Shown in pieces: positions 1 through 7,685 of a stretch of 36,779 nt of DNA. The position numbers and the translations under genes are program-made. The notes under the pieces are model-generated. The model ran no database searches and had not been told where the DNA came from. It saw nothing but the letters and a program-made list of their open reading frames with translations. The DNA comes from an uncultured Selenomonadaceae bacterium (GTDB lineage Bacteria > Bacillota > Negativicutes > Selenomonadales > Selenomonadaceae). The stretch spans positions 1 through 36,779 of the forward strand of contig CAJOMO010000013.1 in assembly GCA_905235685.1 (NCBI GenBank). Direction: 5' to 3'. Positions within the stretch are counted from its first letter, which is position 1, and each line of letters begins with the position of its first letter.

Positions 1-736
1 CGCCCACGTAGTCTTCGTCCCACACGTCCTTAGGGTCGACTGGCGCGGGTGAGCCTGACCCCGTGTAGCCGAAGTGCGCAGTGATCGCGGTGCCCTTAGT
101 GAGCGCCGGTATCTTCACCCACACGGTCGAGACGCCGTTGGAATTCCAAGTGTCGATCTCGTGCGGGAGGAGGTTGCCGTTCGCGTCCGCGAAGTTCAAA
201 AAATCTTGCCCAAATTCCCGCTGGCTGATAAACGAATCCTGCGCGACGTATTCAAATTCAATCGGATCTTCCAGCGTCAATAAATGGCAGCGCCGAATTT
301 TCGTCAGCTCATTCAAAAACGCGGCAAGTGTCGTGGATTTGCCCGAGCCGGTTTTGCCCGTGACTAAAATTAATCCTTGCGTCGCCGTCAAAAATTTTTT
401 CAAAGCTTTGGGCGCTCCGATTTCTTCAAGCGTAGGAATTTTTTCTGCGATTAATCGAATTGCCACCGCCGGAAATTTCCGCTGATAATATACGTTGACT
501 CTAAATCTGCGCGAAAATTTTTTGTACGAAAAATCTATCGACAATTTTTGTTTGAGTTCGTCAAAAAGCCGCGCCGGTACAATTTCCGACAAAATTTTTT
601 CAACGTCAGCCGCGGTTAATATTTCGCCCGAACTTAACAATTCGCCATTGACGCGCAAAAATACCGGCTGCCCTGTTGTCAAATGAATATCGGAGGCGTT
701 GCGCCTTATTGATTCTGTCAAAATTTCGTCAAGCAT
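1..736 (-). CDS. pilT: Chimeric partial ORF: PilT-like ATPase N-terminus joined to a DUF2341-like segment
   Basis: The minus-strand ORF begins at the ATG at 736 (RBS AGGGAG) and is still open at the window edge. Residues 1 to about 180 read as a type IV pilus retraction ATPase: ASDIHLTTGQPVFLRVNGEL near the N-terminus, Walker A GKTGSGKSTT, then LTLEDPIEFEY and SQREFGQDF. PilT proteins normally continue with an Asp-box (FADALRAALREDPDVI type). Here, after NFADA, the sequence switches to NGNLLPHEIDTWNSNG and STVWVKIPAL, which resembles DUF2341-type surface proteins. At the same point (183-196) the DNA turns visibly GC-richer and codons become C/G-ending. I read this as an assembly chimera joined at a short shared sequence, though a real fusion cannot be excluded. 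The pilT call for the right part is fairly secure; its C-terminal half is missing. Confidence 0.72.
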   Translation of the reverse strand, partial: MLDEILTESIRRNASDIHLTTGQPVFLRVNGELLSSGEILTAADVEKILSEIVPARLFDELKQKLSIDFSYKKFSRRFRVNVYYQRKFPAVAIRLIAEKIPTLEEIGAPKALKKFLTATQGLILVTGKTGSGKSTTLAAFLNELTKIRRCHLLTLEDPIEFEYVAQDSFISQREFGQDFLNFADANGNLLPHEIDTWNSNGVSTVWVKIPALTKGTAITAHFGYTGSGSPAPVDPKDVWDEDYVG

Positions 737-750
737 TTGAAACTCCCTGG

Positions 751-786
751 ATATAAAAATTGCCAACAATCCCAATGACTGTCGGC
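751..786 (-). terminator. Intrinsic terminator after tRNA-Gln
   Basis: Read on the minus strand, the stem GCCGACA/TGTTGGC (7 bp, one G-U pair) encloses an 11-nt loop and is followed by AATTTTTATA. It lies between the tRNA and the pilT start, so it probably ends the tRNA transcript. Confidence 0.55.
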
Positions 787-816
787 AGTCTATATTTTTC
801 GCAATTAATTTCTAAG

Positions 817-893
817 TGGCAGGGGTAGCTGGACTCGAACCAACGAAATGCCAGATTCAGAGTCTGGTGCCTTACCAACTTGGCGATACCCCT
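817..893 (-). tRNA. tRNA-Gln (anticodon CUG)
   Basis: The minus strand folds into a complete cloverleaf. The acceptor stem AGGGGTA pairs with TACCCCT, the discriminator is G, and a CCA end is encoded at 819-817. The anticodon stem CCAGA/TCTGG encloses loop CTCTGAA, giving anticodon CTG (plus-strand CAG at 858-860). The T-arm contains GGTTCGAGTCC. A consensus promoter lies about 150 bp upstream (1045-1073) and a terminator about 30 bp downstream. Confidence 0.93.
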
Positions 894-1003
894 CTGAACT
901 CTTCATGAATAGATTCACGAAGTTCTTGCTTCACTGAAACAAGCTTATCGCTAAGTCTTACAGTCTCTCCGCAAGCGTAAATTCCCGCCGTTCCAACGGT
1001 ACG
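894..1003 (-). pseudogene. tnpB: C-terminal remnant of an IS605-family TnpB
   Basis: One minus-strand frame reads RTVGTAGIYACGETVRLSDK followed by LVSVKQELRESIHEEF. This closely matches the extreme C-terminus of IS200/IS605 OrfB (TnpB), where a GT.G.YACG.....SVKQE tail follows the zinc ribbon. A stop codon lies directly upstream of the Arg codon at 1003, and no zinc ribbon or RuvC part is present. The remnant lies in the leader of the tRNA-Gln transcript, and its frame runs into the tRNA. It is decayed and not expected to make protein. Confidence 0.72.
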
Positions 1004-1044
1004 TTACAATCTAAAAATAAAATTTTTAATTACCAACGCTGCAA

Positions 1045-1073
1045 ATATTATCACGGCTAAAAATTTTTGTCAA
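1045..1073 (-). promoter_or_regulatory. Consensus sigma70 promoter for tRNA-Gln
   Basis: Minus-strand TTGACA (1073-1068), 17-nt spacer, TAATAT (1050-1045). It overlaps the last codons of the GGDEF/EAL gene upstream, and its predicted start near 1038 leads into the TnpB remnant and the tRNA. Confidence 0.75.
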
Positions 1074-2761
1074 CTTTTATTTTTCAAACGCCGCTCGAAA
1101 ACTTCTTCGCGTTCCGGAAAACCAAAGTAAAAGCCTTGAATCTGATCCGCTTTACATTCATCGCGCAGGTACAAATAAACGTCCTCTTCTTCGACGCCCT
1201 CAATACAAACTTCCATGCCGATTGAATGACAAAGCATAATCGTATATTTCACCAGATTTTTGTTGAACGAGCTCTTCAAAATATCGTCGACAAAAACTTT
1301 ATCAATTTTAATAATATCGCAGTTAAAATTTTTTAAAAAGCCCAGCGTGGAATAACCCGTGCCAAAATCGTCCATGGCAATTTTAATACCCAAATCGTGA
1401 AACGCCGAAAATTGCTGATTCACAAATTCCCAATCGTAAACGCGCTGACTTTCCGTAAGCTCAAAAGTCAAAGTGCCCGGGTCAATCTGGTGGCGTTCAA
1501 GACAATCTTGCACGAACGGGAAAAACATTCGCTCTTCAAGCTGATACAAAGAAATATTAATGCTCATTTGGAAATCCGGCATATACTTTTGCCATTTCTT
1601 AGCCGTGATAACCGCATTTTCGATAATCCAGTGCCCGACGGGAATAATCATGCGCGACTTTTCGAGCATAGGAATAAATTGCATGGGCGCAACGACGCTG
1701 CCGTCCTGGTCGTACCAGCGCAAAAGTGCCTCCGCGCCGAGCAAGCGCCCGTCTTTGGCGTCAACCTGCGGCTGATAGCACAGGAAAAATTCTTCGCAAC
1801 CGCGCGCGATACTGTTTTGCATAAGATTTTGCATGCCGATATCATAACGCCAGCGGTCGTAAGTTTCGCGCTCAAAAAATGCAACCTGGTCGCGCCCTTT
1901 TTGCCGCGCAATTTCAAGCGCAACTTCAGCGTAACGCGTCAAGGTTATCACGTCATTTGCATCGGACGGATAAAACGCCGTGCCCGCCGACGCCGTACAG
2001 TAAATCGTATCTTCGACGTTTCGAATTTCGCGCATACAAAGTTGGACGCTGGCAAAGATAATTTCAATTTCCTCGGGCATAGCGTCCGGCATAAACAGCC
2101 CAAACATATAGCCGTCAAGTTTGTACAGGCGAATATCGGGCGGCAAAACGTTGGTAATGTTCTGCGCGATTTGGCGAAAAGCCGTGTCGCCGAATTTGTG
2201 TCCGTAAGTTTCGGTAATGACGTTAAAATTATCCAGCCCAATCACCATAACTGCGCCGTGCGGGTTTAAATGACTTTCAAGTTCGCGCTGCAAATCGGCG
2301 TAAAAAACATTGCGCTTTAAAAGCCCCGTGACATTATCGGCTTTGACGGGCGTATCCAGCCGCCGGATAATTCCGGAAAAAATTAATGGCTGATTGTATT
2401 CGTCCGAGCCGAGCATCAAATTCAAATTCACCCAGCCATATTCGCCGTTACTGTGCAAGAGACGAAATTCGCAAGTAATAGGTTTGATTTTACTTTCCGA
2501 TAGAATATCTTTCATTGCCTTGTCGAAAATTTCGCGGTCGTCATGGTGAATGAACGGCATAATTAAATTATCGAAGTCGTCAACCACATTCGCGGGAAAA
2601 TCGAAATCCTTCACGAAGTTATCAGACAGCAAAAATATATTGGTGTCCAAATCGACGACAAAAAGATATTCCTCCGCTGAACTTTGCAACGCGTTGAAGT
2701 ACGTCGTTATTCGGTTAAGTGGAGAGTTTTCTCCGATATATGGAGTTTGGTTTGTACTCAT
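1070..2761 (-). CDS. PAS - degenerate GGDEF - EAL c-di-GMP phosphodiesterase
   Basis: The 563-residue protein has no membrane segment. A PAS-like N-terminus (about 20-135) precedes a GGDEF domain (about 145-300) whose signature has decayed to LDGYMFG, so cyclase activity is unlikely. The EAL domain (about 310-555) keeps its catalytic motifs: EALLRW, INISLYQL, ELTES, DDFGTGYSTLGFLK, EGVE and QGFYFG. Together these suggest a cytoplasmic enzyme that hydrolyses c-di-GMP under PAS and possibly degenerate-GGDEF control. The start ATG follows AAGGAAG. It lies 80 bp downstream of glyS on the same strand, so it may be the third gene of that operon. The pairing with glycyl-tRNA synthetase looks incidental. 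Confidence 0.88.
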   Translation of the reverse strand: MSTNQTPYIGENSPLNRITTYFNALQSSAEEYLFVVDLDTNIFLLSDNFVKDFDFPANVVDDFDNLIMPFIHHDDREIFDKAMKDILSESKIKPITCEFRLLHSNGEYGWVNLNLMLGSDEYNQPLIFSGIIRRLDTPVKADNVTGLLKRNVFYADLQRELESHLNPHGAVMVIGLDNFNVITETYGHKFGDTAFRQIAQNITNVLPPDIRLYKLDGYMFGLFMPDAMPEEIEIIFASVQLCMREIRNVEDTIYCTASAGTAFYPSDANDVITLTRYAEVALEIARQKGRDQVAFFERETYDRWRYDIGMQNLMQNSIARGCEEFFLCYQPQVDAKDGRLLGAEALLRWYDQDGSVVAPMQFIPMLEKSRMIIPVGHWIIENAVITAKKWQKYMPDFQMSINISLYQLEERMFFPFVQDCLERHQIDPGTLTFELTESQRVYDWEFVNQQFSAFHDLGIKIAMDDFGTGYSTLGFLKNFNCDIIKIDKVFVDDILKSSFNKNLVKYTIMLCHSIGMEVCIEGVEEEDVYLYLRDECKADQIQGFYFGFPEREEVFERRLKNKS

Positions 2762-2841
2762 GTATATCTTCCTTTTCAGTCTCCCACAATTTCTTTAATG
2801 TTGCAATTCGACACTGCCGCTAAAGTTCCTGCAAAATTATT

Positions 2842-4902
2842 TCACACAACAAGCTTGCTGAAGTCTGCAATTTCGGCGAAAAGATTATCAATCGATTTCA
2901 AAAGTGCGAGACGGTTTTTTCTAATGTCCAAGTTTTCGTCCATAACCATTACCGCGTCAAAATAAGACTCAATCGGCGTGGCAAGTTTTTTAAGTGCGTC
3001 AAGCGCGCCGATATAATCTTTCTTGTCGATAAGTTCACCGGCAACAACTTTCACAGCCTCGAACGCGCGGTATAATTTCTGTTCGGCGTCAAGCTTTATC
3101 AGCTTTTCGTTAATATAAGTCGAATCAGCTTTTTTCGCCAAATTACTGACGCGGACGAAGGCTTGAATATTTTTCACGGCGTCCGGCGTGGCTAAGAAAC
3201 TTTCAACAGCCGCCGCCTTCAAAGTAAGCGCGTAAATATCGTCAACATTTCCGATAACCGAATCGATAACGTCATAGCGCGCGCTGTTCGACAAAACATT
3301 TTTCACGCGCAGCCGCATAAATTCAGCAACTTCAGCCTGCAATTTTTCGCGCCCAACTTTATCGGTAACCTTCAGCAAATCCATCGCCACGTCAACTATC
3401 GCGCTAATCGAAATTGCCCAATTCGCCTCTGTCAACATATTCACAACGCCCAGCGCCTGCCTACGAAGAGCAAACGGATCTTGTGAGCCGGTCGGAATTA
3501 AGCCGCGGCTGAACGTCGCCACAAGATTATCGATTTTGTCAGCAAGGCTCAAAATCCTGCCCGCGGTAGTTTTCGGCTGAGCGTCGCCCGCAAATCGCGG
3601 CATATATTGTTCGTCAATCGCCGTCGCAACTTCGAGATTTTCACCGTCCAATTTAGCGTATTCGCGCCCCATAATTCCCTGCAGTTCGGTAAATTCCGTA
3701 ACCATACCGGTAACCAAATCAGCCTTAGAAATTTCCGCTGCGCGAACGGCATTAGCCCTGTCAGCCGCAGTAACTTTTTCGCCGAGCAAATCGCAAATTT
3801 TTTCCGCCAATTTCACCAGGCGCGCCGTCTTCTCATACACTGAGCCAAGACCTTCTTGAAAGACGACGGTTTTAAGTTTGTCTCTGTGCTGCGCGAGGCT
3901 TTTTTTGCGGTCTTCGTTGAAAAAAAACTGCGCATCTTCCAAACGCGCCTTCAAAACGCGCTCGTTGCCGTGTTGCACAATGTCAAGATAATCTCTGCCG
4001 CCATTCCGCACCGTGATAAAAATCGGCATCAATTTGCCCTCGAAAGTTTTCACCGGAAAATAACGTTGATGGTCGCGCATTGGCGTAATAACCGCTTCCG
4101 GCGGCAACTTCAAATATTTAAATTCAAAATCGCCGCTTAAAGCCGTCGGATATTCAACCAGGTACAAAACTTCCTCAAGCAGTTCTTCAGAAATTTCAGC
4201 TTTGCCGCCCCGCTCCTGCGCGACAGCCTCAATCTGCGCGACTATCATTGCCCGCCGCTGATTTTGGTCGACGATAACAAAATTTTCTTCGCAAGCCTCG
4301 ACGTAATTATCCGCCGCGTCAATCGCAAAATCGCCTTTGCTCAAAACTCTGTGCCCGCGTGAAATTTTGCCGCTACGAACATTCGCCACTTCGAACGGTA
4401 TAATTTCTTCGCCGAAAAGCGCCACAATCCAGCGAATAGGACGAATAAATTTGAAATCCAAATCGCCCCAGCGCATACTGTTTTGGAAATTCAAATCGCA
4501 AATAATTTGCGGCAGAATATTTTTCAGCAGCTCAGCCGTCGCCTTGCCTTTTTCGTGAATGACGGCGTAAACATAACCGTCGCGCTGAATTAAATCTTCC
4601 GGCGAAACTTTTTGCCCGCGCGCGAAACCTATTCCCGCCTTTGAAGGTTTGCCGTCCGCGCCAAATGCAATTTTGATTGAAGGTCCGCGCTTTTCTTCCT
4701 CGACGTCAGCTTGATTTTCCGCCAAATTTTTTACCAGCAATGAAATTCTGCGCGGCGTTCCCAAAGTTTGTACCGCGCCAAATTCTATCCGCGATTCGCG
4801 CAGGACTTTTTCCGCCAAATCTTTGAGCTGCGTTAAAATCAGCGGCATTGCGTGCGCCGGAATTTCTTCTGTGCCAATTTCCAGTAATAAAGTTCGTGCC
4901 AT
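2842..4902 (-). CDS. glyS: Glycyl-tRNA synthetase beta subunit
   Basis: This is the 686-residue beta chain of the bacterial alpha2beta2 glycyl-tRNA synthetase, involved in tRNA(Gly) recognition. The N-terminus LLLEIGTEEIPAHAM is the family hallmark, and TPRRISLLV, RWGDLDFKFIRPIRWIVAL, MRDHQRYFPV and TGSQDPFALRRQALG are family-typical blocks. Length matches the family. Its ATG overlaps the glyQ stop by one base (TAATG), indicating translational coupling. Confidence 0.96.
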   Translation of the reverse strand: MARTLLLEIGTEEIPAHAMPLILTQLKDLAEKVLRESRIEFGAVQTLGTPRRISLLVKNLAENQADVEEEKRGPSIKIAFGADGKPSKAGIGFARGQKVSPEDLIQRDGYVYAVIHEKGKATAELLKNILPQIICDLNFQNSMRWGDLDFKFIRPIRWIVALFGEEIIPFEVANVRSGKISRGHRVLSKGDFAIDAADNYVEACEENFVIVDQNQRRAMIVAQIEAVAQERGGKAEISEELLEEVLYLVEYPTALSGDFEFKYLKLPPEAVITPMRDHQRYFPVKTFEGKLMPIFITVRNGGRDYLDIVQHGNERVLKARLEDAQFFFNEDRKKSLAQHRDKLKTVVFQEGLGSVYEKTARLVKLAEKICDLLGEKVTAADRANAVRAAEISKADLVTGMVTEFTELQGIMGREYAKLDGENLEVATAIDEQYMPRFAGDAQPKTTAGRILSLADKIDNLVATFSRGLIPTGSQDPFALRRQALGVVNMLTEANWAISISAIVDVAMDLLKVTDKVGREKLQAEVAEFMRLRVKNVLSNSARYDVIDSVIGNVDDIYALTLKAAAVESFLATPDAVKNIQAFVRVSNLAKKADSTYINEKLIKLDAEQKLYRAFEAVKVVAGELIDKKDYIGALDALKKLATPIESYFDAVMVMDENLDIRKNRLALLKSIDNLFAEIADFSKLVV

Positions 4903-5795
4903 TACGCGCTCGCCTCCGATTTTTTCAACAATGGATAGCCGAATTTTTCACGCTGCTTTAAATATTCTTCAGCGCAAAGCCGCGCCAATTTCCGAACGCG
5001 CCCAATAAAAGCCGTCCGCTCACTGACGCTGATTGCTCCGCGCGCGTCCAACAAATTAAACGTGTGCGAGCATTTCAAAACATAATCGTAGGCAGGGTGA
5101 ACGTAGCCAAGCTTGATAACCCGCACAGCCTCCGCCTCGTACTTTTCAAAAAGATTGAACAGCAAATTTTCGTCCGAAACGTCGAAAGCGTAAGTCGATT
5201 GCTCAAATTCGTTTTGGTGAAAAACATCGCCGTAAGTTACACCCGCGCCCCATTCAACGTCATAAACATTTTCAACGCCCTGGATATACATTGCAAGCCT
5301 TTCAAGCCCGTAGGTTATTTCAACGGCGGTAGGTTTAATGTCTTGACTGCCAACTTGTTGAAAATAGGTGAACTGCGTAATTTCCATACCGTCAAGCCAA
5401 ACTTCCCAGCCGAGCCCCCACGCGCCCAAAGTCGGCGATTCCCAATTATCTTCGACAAAGCGAATATCATGTTTCGCCGCCTCAAGCCCAATCGCCGCGA
5501 GACTTTCCAGGTACAGCTCTTGAATATTATCCGGCGAAGGTTTCATTATCAGCTGGATTTGGTGATGCTGATACAAACGATTCGGATTGTCGCCATAACG
5601 CCCGTCAGCCGGTCTGCGCGAAGGCTCAATGTAAACCACATTCCACGGCTCGGGACCCAACACGCGCAAAAATGTAAACGGATTCATTGTACCCGCGCCT
5701 TTTTCCACGTCATAAGGCTCGGCGATTATGCAGCCCTTGTCTGCCCAAAATTTTTGCAACGCTAAAACTAATTCTTGATATTGCATTTCAAGCAA
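4902..5795 (-). CDS. glyQ: Glycyl-tRNA synthetase alpha subunit
   Basis: This is the catalytic alpha chain, which activates glycine with ATP. Family blocks include [49 protein letters not shown] and [19 protein letters not shown]. The longest start is a TTG at 5795, only 4 nt after GGAGG. The ATG at 5786 ([14 protein letters not shown]) agrees better with family N-termini but lies 13 nt from the same RBS, so the start is uncertain by three codons. A consensus promoter lies at 5833-5861. No T-box leader is visible in the roughly 125-bp upstream gap, although many Firmicute glyQS operons have one. Confidence 0.96.
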   Translation of the reverse strand: MLEMQYQELVLALQKFWADKGCIIAEPYDVEKGAGTMNPFTFLRVLGPEPWNVVYIEPSRRPADGRYGDNPNRLYQHHQIQLIMKPSPDNIQELYLESLAAIGLEAAKHDIRFVEDNWESPTLGAWGLGWEVWLDGMEITQFTYFQQVGSQDIKPTAVEITYGLERLAMYIQGVENVYDVEWGAGVTYGDVFHQNEFEQSTYAFDVSDENLLFNLFEKYEAEAVRVIKLGYVHPAYDYVLKCSHTFNLLDARGAISVSERTAFIGRVRKLARLCAEEYLKQREKFGYPLLKKSEASA

Positions 5796-5832
5796 TCGAC
5801 CTCCTTTGTCAATGCGTAAAAAATCTTAGCAG

Positions 5833-5861
5833 ATTATAAAAAATTGCCGCCGCATTGTCAA
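5833..5861 (-). promoter_or_regulatory. Consensus sigma70 promoter of glyQS
   Basis: Minus-strand TTGACA (5861-5856), 17-nt spacer, perfect TATAAT (5838-5833), about 40 bp upstream of the glyQ start. Confidence 0.85.
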
Positions 5862-5878
5862 ACCGGCAGAGATTTGAA

Positions 5879-5906
5879 TTGACAAAACTAAATTTAGACG
5901 TAAAAT
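5879..5906 (+). promoter_or_regulatory. Sigma70 promoter of the GT9 gene
   Basis: TTGACA (5879-5884), 16-nt spacer, TAAAAT (5901-5906), followed by GGAGG at 5920-5924. It diverges from the glyQ promoter, with about 18 bp between the two -35 boxes. Confidence 0.7.
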
Positions 5907-5932
5907 AAATTAATTTTTCGGAGGTGACTTTG

Positions 5933-7318
5933 TTGGTAAAAGAAAAATTTGAGGTAATCGAAGCAGTTGCGACGGAATGTATAAATCAGGCGGTTCAAAT
6001 GAAAACTTTGGCTTTGAATTTTTTTCTGCCCAAAATGGAAGCCGCATTTCAAATTTTCGGCTTTCGTGAAAATTACAACGCAACGATGAACGATATTCTG
6101 ATTGTGAAACTTGACAGCGCGGGCGATTTTATTTTGACTTCGCCGGCGATTCGCGAGATTAGAATGAATTATCCGGCGGCGCATATTACTTTAGTTGTAA
6201 GTACGAAGGCATATCCTTTGGCGGAACTTTGCCCGTACGTTAATGAAGTTTTGTTTTTCGCCCTTGACGAGGGAGTTAATCCCGCCGATATTCCAAGTCT
6301 ATTGAAATGCATTCTTAAATTCGCAAAGGCTCACCTTTGGCAAAGAAAATTCAGCCTGGGTTTCGAGTTCAGGTATTTTACGGTGGGGAAATTAGAAAAT
6401 TTATTAATGCTTTATATGAGCGGCGCGAGGGAGCGCGTCGGTTATATAAGCAACGCCGAGAATCTTTATATCGATAATTTATTGCCGCCGGAGCAGAATG
6501 TCGGAAATGTGCTGTTGACGCATCCGGTTATCAATCCCAAAGAAATTATTCACGACTGCGCGAGAAATTTGTACATTTTGCAGGATTACGGCTTGAAAAT
6601 TCAGCGCACCGATTTAGAAGTTTGGTTTAATGCTTCAGATTTGTATATTGCTCAAACATTGCTGCGCGGTTTCGCGGAAGGGCGCGTTAAAATTTCAATT
6701 GGCATAGGCGCGAGTACTCCAATGAGAAAATATCCGCGCGAAAAATATCTTGAGGCTTTCAAAGCAATTATTGCTAAAGGCGGCAGTATAATAATTTTGG
6801 GCGGTCCGTCGGAAATTGAAGACGCGAAATTTCTTGAGGACAATTTGCCCCGCGAATTTGTACGAAATCTTATAAATTTGCAAACAGGTTGGAGAATTGA
6901 CGCGGCAACAATGGCGCAAACCGATATGTACATTGGCAACGATACGGGTGCGTCAAATTGCGCCGCCGCCGTCCACCTTCCGGTTATTATGTTGAGCCGC
7001 GAAGCTAAAGACAGGGCAAATACCTTGCCAGGAATGCTGAGCGAATACGCAATGTATTACCCTTGGCAAACCAACGCCATTGTCCTGCGACCGGAACACG
7101 CCCTCCCGCCTTGTACGAATACATTATCAATGGGCGGCTGTGTTACTGGCACGTCTCATTGTATCGCGCAGATTGAGCCGGCTGAAATTGTCGCGGCTTA
7201 TGAAAAAATGGTTGACTTTATAAAAAATTCCGGAATCAAAAAAACTTCCTGCCCGCCAATGATTAACTCTTTGCAAGACAAACAGGCGCTGTATTCAAAA
7301 TTCGTCACGCCTAAATAA
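5933..7318 (+). CDS. Glycosyltransferase family 9 (heptosyltransferase-like)
   Basis: About 461 residues. A ~55-residue leader with no recognised domain precedes a GT9 fold that starts at MNDILIVKLDSAGDFILTSP, the typical first strand and nucleotide-sugar loop. Later blocks are SIGIGASTPMRKYPREKY and YIGNDTGASNCAAAVHLPVI, the NDTG...A.A signature of ADP-heptose:LPS heptosyltransferases. A Cys-rich tail follows (C.....GGC....HC). GT9 enzymes build the LPS core or similar envelope glycans, which fits an outer-membrane organism; the true donor and acceptor are unknown. Upstream GTG (5924) and TTG (5930) codons exist, but TTG 5933 is best spaced (8 nt) from GGAGG. The last codons lie inside the 189-bp tandem duplication shared with the convergent gene. 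Confidence 0.83.
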   Translation: MVKEKFEVIEAVATECINQAVQMKTLALNFFLPKMEAAFQIFGFRENYNATMNDILIVKLDSAGDFILTSPAIREIRMNYPAAHITLVVSTKAYPLAELCPYVNEVLFFALDEGVNPADIPSLLKCILKFAKAHLWQRKFSLGFEFRYFTVGKLENLLMLYMSGARERVGYISNAENLYIDNLLPPEQNVGNVLLTHPVINPKEIIHDCARNLYILQDYGLKIQRTDLEVWFNASDLYIAQTLLRGFAEGRVKISIGIGASTPMRKYPREKYLEAFKAIIAKGGSIIILGGPSEIEDAKFLEDNLPREFVRNLINLQTGWRIDAATMAQTDMYIGNDTGASNCAAAVHLPVIMLSREAKDRANTLPGMLSEYAMYYPWQTNAIVLRPEHALPPCTNTLSMGGCVTGTSHCIAQIEPAEIVAAYEKMVDFIKNSGIKKTSCPPMINSLQDKQALYSKFVTPK

Positions 7319-7685
7319 TTTACAGCGCCGTTGCCTCAAAGTCGATTTTACATTGCGATAAATTTTTCGAAGTTTTAATTTTCGCCATGAGCCGCATTTT
7401 TATAAAATTCCATTCCTGCGGTTTCGTTCCCATTAACAAAATTAAAAATTGATTCCGGCTGACTTGAGCCGCGCAATCTGTCATTCGCAAATTCGCCGCC
7501 CAAATAACTTACAGCGCCGTTGCCTCAAAGTCGATTTTACATTGCGATAAATTTTTCAAAGTTTTAATTTTCGCCATGAGCCGCATTTTTATAAAATTCC
7601 ATTCCTGCGGTTTCGTTCCCATTAACAAGATTAAAAATTGGTTTCGGCTGACTTGAGCCGCGCAATCTGTCATTCGCAAATTCGC
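7308..7685. repeat. Direct tandem duplication, 2 x 189 bp
   Basis: Copies 7308-7496 and 7497-7685 abut exactly, with a constant offset of 189 bp and only about eight visible differences. The unit spans the junction of two convergent genes: the last codons and stop of the GT9 gene plus the coding end of the REC-GGDEF gene. The response regulator uses the right copy. The left copy repeats its last ~58 codons and stop in frame but beyond the functional stop at 7509-7511, so it is untranslated from that gene. Confidence 0.9.

Noticed and set aside
1397..2269. 290-codon ORF antisense to the GGDEF/EAL gene; similar long shadows at 5064-5765, 7638-8435 and 13356-14099
   Set aside because: These frames are open only because of codon bias on the real coding strand. 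They have Arg/Phe/Asn-rich composition, no SD and no recognisable domain.
5796..5923. T-box riboswitch upstream of glyQS
   Set aside because: No specifier stem or TGG.ACCGCG T-box sequence is present in the short gap; only divergent promoters are seen.
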